A stretch of DNA of 64,000 bases, taken from positions 112,611 to 176,610 of the forward strand of contig JAFZWA010000060.1 of NCBI GenBank assembly GCA_017617525.1, written 5' to 3'. Positions 54,293 to 63,264 of the stretch are shown piece by piece. The notes below the pieces were generated by a model, which saw only the letters and a program-made list of their open reading frames with translations, was not told the origin of the DNA and did no database searches. This stretch comes from Clostridiales bacterium (GTDB lineage Bacteria > Bacillota > Clostridia > Saccharofermentanales > Saccharofermentanaceae). A program made the position numbers and the translations under genes. Position 1 is the stretch's first letter, and every line of letters starts with the position of its first letter.

Positions 54293-55205
54293 CAAAAAGA
54301 GGATCAAACCTGAGATCCGGAAGAACCTTTCGCCGGAACAAAAGAGGGCATTAAGAAACGGAAAGCCGGCAAAAGCCGCGTCCGCGAATAAACCCGCGCC
54401 CGCTCCTGCTCCCGCGCAAAAGCCGGTACACGAACCCATCGTTACAAGTGAAGAAGATATCTCCAAAGCAAAAGAGATCTCTCCATATCTGACATCCGGA
54501 AGCCACGACATCTCGCTCCCGCTTTCCGCTGAGAGCATCAAGGCTTTCCAGGTCTACGCGGCTATGCTCAGAAAATGGAATGAGAAGATGAACCTGACGA
54601 ATATCGTCGACGATCAGGGTATCGCCATCCGTCACTTCATCGATTCCCTGACGCTCGTCGCGCATATCGAAGAAGAGGAGAGGAAGAAGGGCAGGAAAGA
54701 CTTAAGCCTGATCGACGTCGGAACCGGCGCGGGTTTCCCGGGTATTCCTCTCAAAGTCACCATGCCGGAACTTGAAGTGACCCTTCTGGATTCTCTGAAA
54801 AAACGCATCAATTTCCTCGACGCTGTCTGCGAGAACCTGTCGCTTGAAGGCATCACCGCGGTCCACAGCCGTGCCGAAGAAGGCGCGAAGAACAAGCAGT
54901 ACAGAGAGAAGTTCGACATCGCCACCGCTCGTGCCGTTGCCGCGCTTCCGACGCTCTGCGAATACTGTCTGCCGTATGTTAAGATCGGCGGCATCTTCCT
55001 TGCCATGAAGGGCCATGCCGAAGATGAGCTGGAGATGGCCAATAAAGCGATCGTTACCCTCGGAGGAACTGTCGAAGATGTTCACGAATTCCTCCTTCCG
55101 GGCACGGAAATGAAGAGAACGATCCTCGTGATCCGCAAGATCCGCCCGACGCCTGCCCGCTATCCGAGAGGACAGGGCAAGGCAGAAAAGGAGCCGATCG
55201 TATGA
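54285..55205 (+). CDS. rsmG: 16S rRNA (guanine-N7)-methyltransferase RsmG
   Basis: The 306-residue enzyme methylates G527 of 16S rRNA. LRKWNEKMNLTNI near 95, IRHFIDSL near 118, the SAM motif LIDVGTGAGFPGIPLK near 146 and ATARAVAALPTLCEY near 215 identify it. The first 75 residues are a Lys/Ala/Pro-rich, low-complexity extension (with PAPAPAPAQKP) not found in typical RsmG of about 240 residues. The start at 54285 avoids an implausible Arg-rich frame further upstream. It overlaps the transporter gene by ATGA. Confidence 0.93.
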   Translation: MDNKKRIKPEIRKNLSPEQKRALRNGKPAKAASANKPAPAPAPAQKPVHEPIVTSEEDISKAKEISPYLTSGSHDISLPLSAESIKAFQVYAAMLRKWNEKMNLTNIVDDQGIAIRHFIDSLTLVAHIEEEERKKGRKDLSLIDVGTGAGFPGIPLKVTMPELEVTLLDSLKKRINFLDAVCENLSLEGITAVHSRAEEGAKNKQYREKFDIATARAVAALPTLCEYCLPYVKIGGIFLAMKGHAEDELEMANKAIVTLGGTVEDVHEFLLPGTEMKRTILVIRKIRPTPARYPRGQGKAEKEPIV

Positions 55206-56179
55206 CCGCGGTATATCTGGCAATTCAGATGACACTTCTGATGGGCATCGGTTTTCTTTCGAGAAAACTGAAGATCGTCGATGAGAAGTTCAGCAAATCT
55301 CTCGGCAATTTCCTTTACCACTTCGGTTTTACCTGCGTCGTATTAAAGGCCATGATGTCCGCCGACCTTTCCAATATCGGCGAGATGGGCGTCCTGATCC
55401 TCATAAGCTTGAGCACGATCGGCATCATGTTCCTCTTCGGCGTTCTCATTAACCGCCTGATCAAAAAGAACGACGACATGTCCAGGATCACGATCGTGGA
55501 CCTGATGTTCGTAAACTATACCTTCATGGCGTTCCCTGTTATCGAGGCTCTTTACGGTGAACAGGGAAGCATCTATATCGTCGCCTACACGATCCCGGTC
55601 CGCATCCTTTTCTATGTGGTATCTCCCTTGATCCTGGCGACTGCCGCGAAGAAGGCTTCCGAGAATGATTCCGCTTCAAAAGCACCAGCCAATGTTTCTT
55701 TGGGAAAGTCCATCCGTAAGGTGCTCCTTTCCGCGCCGGTGCTCGCGATCCCTGTCGGTTTCGCGCTGAGCTTTCTCCCGGACGGACTTCCGGAGCCGAT
55801 CATGAACAGTATTTCTTCTGTAGCGAGTGTCGTTACGCCTATGGGTATGGCGCTCTGCGGCATGTGCCTTGCCGAAGTTCCCGTAAAGCAGTGTTTAAAA
55901 GACGCGCGCATCTGGTTCCTTACGGCGCTCCGTCTTCTCGCCGCTCCCGCGATCGCTCTGGGATGCATGTTCCTTCTTACGCAGTTCGTTTCGCTGGATC
56001 CTGTGCTCGTGAAAATGTGCGTCATCTACTGCGCGCTTCCTGCCGCGGCATCCACGACGATCCTTTGTATGAACGCAGGTTCTGACGCGATAAAAGCAGC
56101 GCAGAGTGTTTTTCTCACTACTGCGCTGTCTGTGTGTACTTTACCAGTTTGGGTTTTTATCGCCGAAAGAGTTTTCTGA
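55202..56179 (+). CDS. AEC-family (auxin efflux carrier-like) transporter
   Basis: The 325-residue protein has about ten hydrophobic helices in two halves. LPAAASTTILCMNAGSD near the C-terminus and LGNFLYHFGFTCVVLKA near the N-terminus are typical of AEC transporters, some of which carry malate or other organic acids. Substrate unknown. The ATGA overlap with rsmG puts it at the end of the rpmH operon. Confidence 0.88.
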   Translation: MTAVYLAIQMTLLMGIGFLSRKLKIVDEKFSKSLGNFLYHFGFTCVVLKAMMSADLSNIGEMGVLILISLSTIGIMFLFGVLINRLIKKNDDMSRITIVDLMFVNYTFMAFPVIEALYGEQGSIYIVAYTIPVRILFYVVSPLILATAAKKASENDSASKAPANVSLGKSIRKVLLSAPVLAIPVGFALSFLPDGLPEPIMNSISSVASVVTPMGMALCGMCLAEVPVKQCLKDARIWFLTALRLLAAPAIALGCMFLLTQFVSLDPVLVKMCVIYCALPAAASTTILCMNAGSDAIKAAQSVFLTTALSVCTLPVWVFIAERVF

Positions 56180-56197
56180 TCGGATCGTTCTTTTTCC

Positions 56198-57070
56198 TTA
56201 ACCCGCTCTTTCCGGCTCCTTTGTGACCTTTCCGTCCGCGTATCCGCAGATGAACAGATGTACGGATTCTCTATTGGTCCAATCGCGCTCGATCGTTGAG
56301 ATGTAGAGGATACCGTATTCCTCGTCGTAGAGGAGACCGCTGATCTTTTCATCGGCCTCGAGTTGGGATTTGATCCCCGGCGCGGAATGCTCGCCGTTGT
56401 TCTCGATTTCCTCTCCGGTAGAAGCATCCTTGAGATACAGGTCTTTCTGATCATCGGAAACACAGAGATTATATTCTCCGACTTCTACGGAGTTCTTGAC
56501 GCTGAGACGGTCAGTCAGGTTCGGAGAGAACATGAGCGTCTTATTTTTGTAGTAAGGGTCGATATCAGACAAAGAGAGCGAACCCGAACCGTCAACCGAC
56601 TTGTCGTTGTTTGTGGTTTCAGTGGTTTCCGCCTGAACACGATCGGCAGACTCAGTCTCACTTTCCCATGTCGCTGCCTGCGTATCTTCTGCGTAGTAAG
56701 CATCCTTATTTTCGAGTCCGTCGATCTCGGCAACTACATCAGCGATCGCGTCGTTGTGTTCTTGGATTTCGCCCCTGGCGCCAGTTTTGCTGTCTGTATT
56801 GCTCTTTGCGAGATTCGGCAGGATCAGGATCGCACCGGCAAAAAGGAGAACTGCGCAGGCGATGGGAATGATCGCTTTCCAGTAGTAGGAGCGATTTGCG
56901 GAGGAACGCGGTGCAGTGGAAAGAACGGTCTGCTGCGGTTCACTCTTCTTCGCCAGCGTTTCTTTTGCCTGCTGAAGACGTGCCTGCTCGATCGCTTTTC
57001 TTGTTTTTTCAAGAAGCTCGTCAGAAGCCTGGATCGGCTCTAAGGCTTTTTTCAGTTCGTCACCTAACAT
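56198..57070 (-). CDS. Membrane anti-sigma factor (probable)
   Basis: The 290-residue protein has a cytosolic N-terminus of about 60 residues (LGDELKKALEPIQASDELLEKTRKAIE), one helix (about 62-85) and an extracytoplasmic domain of about 200 residues that is acidic and Thr-rich. The start codon is 2 bases after the sigma factor stop, and AAAGGAGG lies inside the sigma gene's end. The pairing with an ECF sigma factor and the single-helix layout make it an anti-sigma factor; the extracellular signal is unknown. Confidence 0.85.
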   Translation of the reverse strand: MLGDELKKALEPIQASDELLEKTRKAIEQARLQQAKETLAKKSEPQQTVLSTAPRSSANRSYYWKAIIPIACAVLLFAGAILILPNLAKSNTDSKTGARGEIQEHNDAIADVVAEIDGLENKDAYYAEDTQAATWESETESADRVQAETTETTNNDKSVDGSGSLSLSDIDPYYKNKTLMFSPNLTDRLSVKNSVEVGEYNLCVSDDQKDLYLKDASTGEEIENNGEHSAPGIKSQLEADEKISGLLYDEEYGILYISTIERDWTNRESVHLFICGYADGKVTKEPERAG

Positions 57071-57072
57071 CG

Positions 57073-57642
57073 TTATTCCTCCTTTCCCCAATCTTTCAGT
57101 TTTGCACGAGCTCTCATCAGACGGGACCTTACGGTGCTTTCCGTGATGCCGAGCTGTTTGGCGATTGCTTCGTTATCCATATCAAAATAGAAACGAAGAA
57201 GTATCACATCTTTATATTTCGCGGGCAGGTTTTGAACCGCGTCCAGAAGAGGATTGCTTGTATCCATAGCGTCGATCAGGCGTTCTTCCACCTGATTTCC
57301 CGGAAGCGGTTTTACGCGCTTCTTTTCCTCACTCTGCGGCTTCGTGCGATCCAGAAGATCGCCCATGAAACTCGTCCGCTTCATGTACGAGGACTTAAGA
57401 TAATCCAGACAGACATTTCTGGCGATCGAAAGGAGCCAGTACTTGATGTCTGAATCTCCGCGGTAAGAATCCGAACGTGTCATGACCTTCACGAACACAT
57501 CCTGAAAAGCATCCTCGGCGAGGCTCTGCTTGCGCAGGTAGACATTACACATACGCAGCACGTCGTTACCGTATAACCGGAAAAGCTCCTCCACGTCGAG
57601 GATCGGCTTATCTCCGTTTGAGGTTGTACCTTCGATTCCCAT
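57073..57642 (-). CDS. ECF-type RNA polymerase sigma factor
   Basis: The 189-residue protein has region 2 (LFRLYGNDVLRMCNVYL, AEDAFQDVFVKVM, YWLLSIARNVCLDYLKS) and region 4 (LPAKYKDVILLRFYFDMDNEAIAKQLGITESTVRSRLMRARAKL, as separate motifs), typical of ECF sigma factors. The start is the Met before GIEGTTSNG; an upstream extension lacks a start with support. It is divergent from gyrA and co-transcribed with its anti-sigma factor. Confidence 0.93.
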   Translation of the reverse strand: MGIEGTTSNGDKPILDVEELFRLYGNDVLRMCNVYLRKQSLAEDAFQDVFVKVMTRSDSYRGDSDIKYWLLSIARNVCLDYLKSSYMKRTSFMGDLLDRTKPQSEEKKRVKPLPGNQVEERLIDAMDTSNPLLDAVQNLPAKYKDVILLRFYFDMDNEAIAKQLGITESTVRSRLMRARAKLKDWGKEE

Positions 57643-57771
57643 AGCGGTTTCTTTCTGCCTCACAAATAAGACGAGACTAAATTCAAGTTTGTTGCATTTT
57701 TGAAAAGAAAAATCCAATCACGAAACACACGCTTTATTCTATACAAAAATCTTGATTTTGACCACCGAAAA

Positions 57772-57791
57772 ACAACATGTTGTGGTAAAAT
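57772..57791 (+). promoter_or_regulatory. Palindrome and -10 before gyrA
   Basis: ACAACATGTTGT (57772-57783) is a perfect 12-bp palindrome ending two bases before a TAAAAT (57786-57791). The nearest -35-like TTGACC (57758) is 22 bp away, too far for a standard promoter, so the palindrome may be a binding site in a promoter that needs help or topology sensing. It also lies in the divergent space with the sigma factor gene. Confidence 0.5.
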
Positions 57792-57835
57792 AGAACAGGT
57801 ATATTTATAAATTAAAGTATAAAGGAGAAAGACGC

Positions 57836-60493
57836 ATGTCTGATTCTACAAACGAACCACTTTCCGGCAAGGATCTGCGCAAAGCACAGGAAGCCGAAGT
57901 GGACGCGATCTTCTGCTCGGAGCAGACAACGATCATCCCGGTCGACCTGGAAAAAGAAATGAAAAAGTCGTTCATCGACTATGCGATGAGCGTTATCTCT
58001 GACCGTGCCCTGCCTGATATCCGTGACGGTCTCAAGCCGGTACACAGAAGAATCCTCTACTCGATGTTTACCCAGGGTTTTACCCCGGACAAGCCGTACC
58101 GTAAGTGCGCCACCACCGTAGGTGACGTTCTCGGTCGTTTCCATCCGCACGGCGACGCGTCTGTATACGATGCCCTCGTCCGTCTGGCGCAGGACTTCTC
58201 CATGCGTTACATGCTGGTAGAAGGCCATGGTAACTTTGGTTCCATGGACGGTGACCCGCCGGCTGCTTACCGTTATACGGAGGCAAGACTGCAGAAGGTC
58301 GCCATGGAAATGATGAGCGATATCAACAAGGGGACTGTTGATTTCCGCCCGAACTTCGACGAGCACGATGTCGAGCCTGTCGCTCTTCCGTCTCGTTTCC
58401 CGAACCTTCTGGTAAACGGTTCCGTCGGTATCGCCGTAGGTATGGCGACCAACATCCCGCCGCACAACATGGGCGAAGTCATTGACGGTGTCGTTATGCT
58501 CCTGGATAATCCGGAAGCGACCATCGATGACCTTATGACCGTGGTAAAAGGACCTGACTTCCCGACAGGCGGTATGATCCTCGGACGTCGCGGTATCTCC
58601 GATACATACAGAACAGGTAAGGGCCGTATCGTAGTTCGTGCCCATACAGATATCGAAGTCATGAGTAACGGCCGCGCGAGGATCATCGTTCACGACCTGC
58701 CGTACATGGTCAACAAGGCTCGTCTCATCGAGCGTATCGCCGAACTCGTTAAGGAGAAGAAGATCGAAGGTATCTCCGATATCCGTGATGAGTCCGACCG
58801 TAACGAGAAAGTACGTATCGTTATCGAACTCCGTCGTGACGCGAACGCCAACGTCGTACTCAATCAACTCTATAAGAACTCTCAGATCCAGGATGCTTTC
58901 TGCGCCAACATGCTCGCGCTCGTTCCGGATGCCGAGGGTCGTCTCGAGCCGAAGACCATCAACCTGATGGACGCGCTCACATACTACATCGCTCACCAGG
59001 AAGACGTTGTTCTTCGTCGTACCAAGTACGATCTGGAAAAAGCACTTGCCAGAAAGCACATCGTTGAAGGTCTCCTGATCGCGATCGATAACATCGACGA
59101 AGTTATCCAGATCATCCGTTCTTCCAGGACTGAGGATCAGGCGAAGCAGAGACTGTGCGAGCGTTTCGGATTCTCCGACAAGCAGGCTCAGCACATCGTC
59201 GATATGCGTCTCGGTCGTTTGACAGGTCTTGAAAGAGAAAAGCTCGAAGCCGAGGCAAAAGAACTCGACGAGAAGATCGCTTACTTCAGATCTGTTATCG
59301 ATGACGAGAAGCTTCTGCGTCAGGTCATCAAGAACGAGATCCTCGAGATCAAGAAGAAGTACTACGAAGACAGAAGAACAGAGATCGGACCGCCGGATGA
59401 AGACGAGATCGACGATGAATCTCTCATCCAGGAAGAGCAGATCGTTATCACGCTGACTCACTTAGGTTACGTGAAGCGTTGCCCGATCGATACATACAGA
59501 AGCCAGCATCGTGGCGGCCGCGGTATTTCCGGTCTGGCTACCCACGAAGAGGACTATGTCACGAAGATCATCACATCTTCCACGCATGACTTCCTCCTGT
59601 GCTTTACAAACAGAGGCCGTGTGTTCCGTATGAAGGGCTATCAGGTTCCGGAGGCAGGACGTGCCGCCAAGGGTACCGCGGTAGTTAACCTGCTCCAGCT
59701 CGAAGCAGATGAGAAGATCAGAACGATCATCCCGATCAGAGACTTCGAGTCCGGCGCGTTCCTTACGATGGCGACAAGAGCCGGTATCGTGAAGAAGACA
59801 CCTCTTACGGATTATTCGAGGATCAACAGAAGCGGCTTGATCGCGATCAACATCAGAGAAGACGACGAACTCGTCGGCGTACATATGACAGACGGTAAGC
59901 AGGAGATCGTTCTTGTTACCAAGACCGGTATGTCGATCCGCTTCGACGAGAACGGTGTCAGAAGCACCGGCCGTAACACCATGGGTGTTAAGGGTATCAC
60001 GCTCCGTGAAGGTGACGAAGTGATCGGCATGGCTCCTGTAGTTGAAAACAGAAACCTCCTCGTTGTTGCCGAGAAGGGCTTCGGTAAGAGAACCGAGATG
60101 GAAGAGTACCGTGTTCAGTCCCGTGGCGGTAAGGGTCTCATGACCTACCGTGTATCCGAGAAGACCGGACCGCTCGTCCGCGCGCTCCTCGTTGATGACG
60201 ACAAGGATATCCTGATCATCAACGACGACGGTATCGTTATCCGCCTCTGGGCAAAAGAGATCCCGGTACTGTCCCGTGTTACACAGGGTGTCACCCTCAT
60301 GAGGTCTAAGAACAGCCTGATCGTAGACGTAGCGATCGTCGATCACGAAGAGGAAGAAGAGATGACTGAACTTCCCGAGGGTGAAGAAGGAGCTGTTTCC
60401 GAGGAAGCCGCTGTTGAAGCCGCACCTGAGAATACTGAGGAAGCCGTAGCTTCTGAAGAGAACTCTTCAAGTGAGGAGAACACGGAAGCATGA
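57836..60493 (+). CDS. gyrA: DNA gyrase subunit A
   Basis: The 885-residue subunit cuts and rejoins DNA to introduce negative supercoils. The catalytic Tyr147 is in AAYRYTEARL. The quinolone region reads HPHGDASVYD, so Ala108 stands where E. coli has Ser83; Asp112 matches Asp87. The C-terminal wheel carries the GyrA-box-like QSRGGKG near residue 760. The last 45 residues are an acidic Glu/Ala/Ser tail. AAAGGAG precedes the ATG. The stop overlaps the next gene by ATGA. gyrB is not in the window. Confidence 0.96.
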   Translation: MSDSTNEPLSGKDLRKAQEAEVDAIFCSEQTTIIPVDLEKEMKKSFIDYAMSVISDRALPDIRDGLKPVHRRILYSMFTQGFTPDKPYRKCATTVGDVLGRFHPHGDASVYDALVRLAQDFSMRYMLVEGHGNFGSMDGDPPAAYRYTEARLQKVAMEMMSDINKGTVDFRPNFDEHDVEPVALPSRFPNLLVNGSVGIAVGMATNIPPHNMGEVIDGVVMLLDNPEATIDDLMTVVKGPDFPTGGMILGRRGISDTYRTGKGRIVVRAHTDIEVMSNGRARIIVHDLPYMVNKARLIERIAELVKEKKIEGISDIRDESDRNEKVRIVIELRRDANANVVLNQLYKNSQIQDAFCANMLALVPDAEGRLEPKTINLMDALTYYIAHQEDVVLRRTKYDLEKALARKHIVEGLLIAIDNIDEVIQIIRSSRTEDQAKQRLCERFGFSDKQAQHIVDMRLGRLTGLEREKLEAEAKELDEKIAYFRSVIDDEKLLRQVIKNEILEIKKKYYEDRRTEIGPPDEDEIDDESLIQEEQIVITLTHLGYVKRCPIDTYRSQHRGGRGISGLATHEEDYVTKIITSSTHDFLLCFTNRGRVFRMKGYQVPEAGRAAKGTAVVNLLQLEADEKIRTIIPIRDFESGAFLTMATRAGIVKKTPLTDYSRINRSGLIAINIREDDELVGVHMTDGKQEIVLVTKTGMSIRFDENGVRSTGRNTMGVKGITLREGDEVIGMAPVVENRNLLVVAEKGFGKRTEMEEYRVQSRGGKGLMTYRVSEKTGPLVRALLVDDDKDILIINDDGIVIRLWAKEIPVLSRVTQGVTLMRSKNSLIVDVAIVDHEEEEEMTELPEGEEGAVSEEAAVEAAPENTEEAVASEENSSSEENTEA

Positions 60494-61995
60494 CAAAAAG
60501 AGTAGGACAGCCACATATCAGAACATCCGGCGGCAGGTCGAAAAAGACCGTGCTGTCGATGCTCCTGACTATCGTGATCGCACTGACTTGGATCCCGGCG
60601 GCATCTCTCATGGCGCTTGATCCTGCCGATACATCAGCAGGTGATACGACCGCGGCGGTAGTGGCCGGTACTCCCGACGGAACAACTTCACAGCAGGATG
60701 TCGACTTCGGTTCCAAGGGCGTCGGCCAGCAGACTGTTGAGCTTCCGGCTCTTGATAAGATCCAGTGCGCATCTTATTTCTGCTATGACAGAACGACAAA
60801 ACAGGTGATCCTTTCCAAGAACGAAGATACAAGGATCTATCCGGCCAGCATGACAAAGATCATGACACTGGCTCTTGCGATGGAATACCTCGATCCGTTC
60901 GAAAAGATCACGGTCAGCAAGTCCGCGATGGACGCGACGACACCGAACTCCACCATGATGGGACTTGTCGTCGGCGAAGAACTCGAAGCCAATGAGCTTT
61001 ACTACGGCCTGATGCTTCCTTCCGGAAACGACGCGGCCAATGTTCTCGCCGAAGAGATCGCGAAGCACTATAAAGCACAGAAAGGTGCTCTCCCGACAAC
61101 GACACCGGCACCGAATCCACCGGCAGACGGATCCCCTGCTACGGAAGATCCGAATACATTCTCCTTGATCGGTCAGTTCGCTTATATCGCGAACATGAAG
61201 ATCAGATCTTTGGGTCTTACGAATTCGCACTTTTTGAATCCGAACGGACTTCAGAATGATAACCACTACACTACGGCACACGATCTGGCCATGATGTTTG
61301 ATTACGCGCTGAACTTCGAGGATTTCTGCACCGTCATTCACGCTCCGACACACTTCTTTAAAGCGGATAACAAGCACGATTTCGACGGATGGAAAGTCGT
61401 TAAGAACACCAATAACCTTCTGACCGACCCGTGGATGATCGGCCTGGACGCTCACTGCGCGGAAGTATACGGCGGTAAGACAGGTACGACAAAAGCGGCA
61501 GGAACGGGCATGACCCTTCTGACCATCAATGAAAACGGCCATGAGATCATCACTTGCGTATGCGGTATCCCGTACGACCTGGCGGACCGTCAGTCCGTAT
61601 ATGTCGCCGCGATCGTAAGAGAAGCCAACTTGAAGTGTTGGGAATCCGATCCGGTCACAAAAGTAGAAGGAAACCTTCTGGATAACCGCGCGATCAACGC
61701 GCCAAACGGTGAAACTCCGACAGGCAGCCGCGCGGACGTTACCGTATCCGGCCAGGAAAATCCTGACGATACGAGTACAGAGGTGCCGACAGCAACGACC
61801 GAGCCGATCGTAGAGACAGTCTATGTCACTCCGGTCCCGGAAGAGAAGGGTTCTCTCTTTGAAGAGCATCCTGTCCTGATGATCGTTCTGATCGTACTTC
61901 TTGTCGTAGTCAGTGCGGTTCTGATCGTTCTCTTCATCTCGATCGCGAAAGTAAAGAGACGCAGAAGAAAAGCAGGCATCAGAAGAGTTCTCTGA
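60490..61995 (+). CDS. D-alanyl-D-alanine carboxypeptidase (DacF/PBP type)
   Basis: The 501-residue serine peptidase trims the terminal D-Ala of peptidoglycan. The three signature motifs are present: SMTK (near 121), SGN in LPSGNDAAN (near 179), and KTG in GGKTGTT (near 335). An N-terminal signal helix (20-43) and a C-terminal helix (about 462-490) with a basic tail anchor it at both ends; typical family members have an amphipathic C-terminal helix instead. A Thr/Pro-rich linker (PTTTPAPNPP) interrupts the domain near 200. Translational coupling to gyrA is unusual. Confidence 0.93.
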   Translation: MTKRVGQPHIRTSGGRSKKTVLSMLLTIVIALTWIPAASLMALDPADTSAGDTTAAVVAGTPDGTTSQQDVDFGSKGVGQQTVELPALDKIQCASYFCYDRTTKQVILSKNEDTRIYPASMTKIMTLALAMEYLDPFEKITVSKSAMDATTPNSTMMGLVVGEELEANELYYGLMLPSGNDAANVLAEEIAKHYKAQKGALPTTTPAPNPPADGSPATEDPNTFSLIGQFAYIANMKIRSLGLTNSHFLNPNGLQNDNHYTTAHDLAMMFDYALNFEDFCTVIHAPTHFFKADNKHDFDGWKVVKNTNNLLTDPWMIGLDAHCAEVYGGKTGTTKAAGTGMTLLTINENGHEIITCVCGIPYDLADRQSVYVAAIVREANLKCWESDPVTKVEGNLLDNRAINAPNGETPTGSRADVTVSGQENPDDTSTEVPTATTEPIVETVYVTPVPEEKGSLFEEHPVLMIVLIVLLVVVSAVLIVLFISIAKVKRRRRKAGIRRVL

Positions 61996-62023
61996 TCGCT
62001 GATAAACAAATAAAGTGTATGAA

Positions 62024-62053
62024 AAAGCTGCCTCGATGATTCGGGGCAGCTTT
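62024..62053 (+). terminator. Intrinsic terminator
   Basis: AAAGCTGCC/GGCAGCTTT arms extended by TCG/CGG, followed by CTTAGTTTCTTTT. Ends the gyrA-dac operon. Confidence 0.85.
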
Positions 62054-62080
62054 CTTAGTTTCTTTTCCTTTGGGTAATGA

Positions 62081-62106
62081 AAAACCCTGTCCTTTTAGAA
62101 CAGGGT
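62081..62106 (-). terminator. Intrinsic terminator of the LDH-family gene
   Basis: On the minus strand ACCCTGT/ACAGGGT with a 9-base loop is followed by TTTTCATT. Confidence 0.85.
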
Positions 62107-62115
62107 CGTTTTCAA

Positions 62116-63069
62116 TCAGATGTCTCTTACTTCGTCAAGGATCTTCTTAACGGACTCGGCAGAAGCCTGCAGGAAGCGGAGCTCCTGAGGATCGAGGTCG
62201 AGCTCGAGAACCTTCTCAACACCGTCAGCACCGATGATCGTCGGAACGTTTGTAGCAACGTCCTGGATGCCGTACTCGCCGTGGAGAACGGAACCTACTG
62301 TACGGATCGTATTCTCACCCTTGAGGAGAGACTTGGCGATCGTAGAAACGGAAACCGCGATACCATCGAATGTCGCACCCTTGAGGGAGATAACTTCGGC
62401 ACCGGAGAAGCGTGTCTTCTCAGCGATCTCGATTCTGTCAGCCTGTGTGAACGGAATACCTGTTGTCTTGGAATAATCGTCGATGGAAAGACCGGCGATG
62501 TTTGTAGCACTCCATGCCGGGAGCTGGGAATCACCATGCTCACCGATGATGTAGCCGTGGACGTTACGAACGTCGATATCTAATTTCTGGGAGATGAGGA
62601 TACGGAAACGGGCACTGTCAAGAACTGTACCGGAACCGAGGACTCTGTTTCTCGGAAGACCGGACCACTTAGCGATCATGTAAGTAAGAACGTCGCAAGG
62701 ATTGGAAACTACGAGGATGTTACCTGTTGTGTAGTGCTCCATGATGCTCTCTGTGATCTTCTTTGCAAGACCAACGTTCTTCTTTGCAAGATCCAGACGT
62801 GTCTCGCCCGGCTTTCTCGGAATACCTGCTGTGATGATGATCAGATCGCAATCCTTTACGTCGGAATAATCACCTGCGTAGATGTCCATCTGGCCGAGGA
62901 AAGGAAGACCGTGGCTGATATCCAGCGCCTCACCCTTTGCCTTGTCCTGGTTGACATCGATCATGACCAGCTCTGTGCAGAGCTGCTGAATTGCCATAGC
63001 GAATGCGATCGAAGATCCGACTGCGCCTGCGCCGATAATAGCTACCTTAGAACCATGCTTAATCTTCAT
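62116..63069 (-). CDS. L-lactate/malate dehydrogenase family enzyme
   Basis: The 317-residue NAD enzyme has the Rossmann motif VAIIGAGAVGSS, GSGTVLDSARFR, and the catalytic His in GEHGDSQLP, all as in lactate dehydrogenases. The specificity loop reads AGIPRKPGETR: Arg85 stands where lactate enzymes have Gln and malate enzymes have Arg, while the following PGETRLDL is LDH-like. I therefore leave the substrate open; overall similarity favours LDH. GGGAG lies 11 bases before the ATG. A palindrome and a -10 are found upstream. Monocistronic, minus strand. Confidence 0.88.
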   Translation of the reverse strand: MKIKHGSKVAIIGAGAVGSSIAFAMAIQQLCTELVMIDVNQDKAKGEALDISHGLPFLGQMDIYAGDYSDVKDCDLIIITAGIPRKPGETRLDLAKKNVGLAKKITESIMEHYTTGNILVVSNPCDVLTYMIAKWSGLPRNRVLGSGTVLDSARFRILISQKLDIDVRNVHGYIIGEHGDSQLPAWSATNIAGLSIDDYSKTTGIPFTQADRIEIAEKTRFSGAEVISLKGATFDGIAVSVSTIAKSLLKGENTIRTVGSVLHGEYGIQDVATNVPTIIGADGVEKVLELDLDPQELRFLQASAESVKKILDEVRDI

Positions 63070-63227
63070 TTTTTATCCAACTCCCAAAATACTTCATTGT
63101 ATTCACTTTCATTTCGATCCGGAACATATTCCTTGGTAAAAGCACCTCGAAAACACGCTCCCGAAAATCTGGCAAGCGTATTTTATTATGAAAAAAGCGC
63201 CATGACAATGCCTTAAAAACAAATAGC

Positions 63228-63264
63228 ATTATATGCATAAAAGCACTTCACAAAATGCATTTTG
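63228..63264 (-). promoter_or_regulatory. Candidate promoter and operator of the LDH-family gene
   Basis: A TATAAT on the minus strand (63233-63228) preceded by a perfect 14-bp palindrome CAAAATGCATTTTG (63251-63264) at the -35 position. The palindrome does not match the Rex consensus. The resulting leader would be about 150 nt. No convincing -35 hexamer is seen. Confidence 0.5.

Noticed and set aside
57812..59461. 549-codon open frame on the minus strand
   Set aside because: Shadow of gyrA with no start signal or family match.
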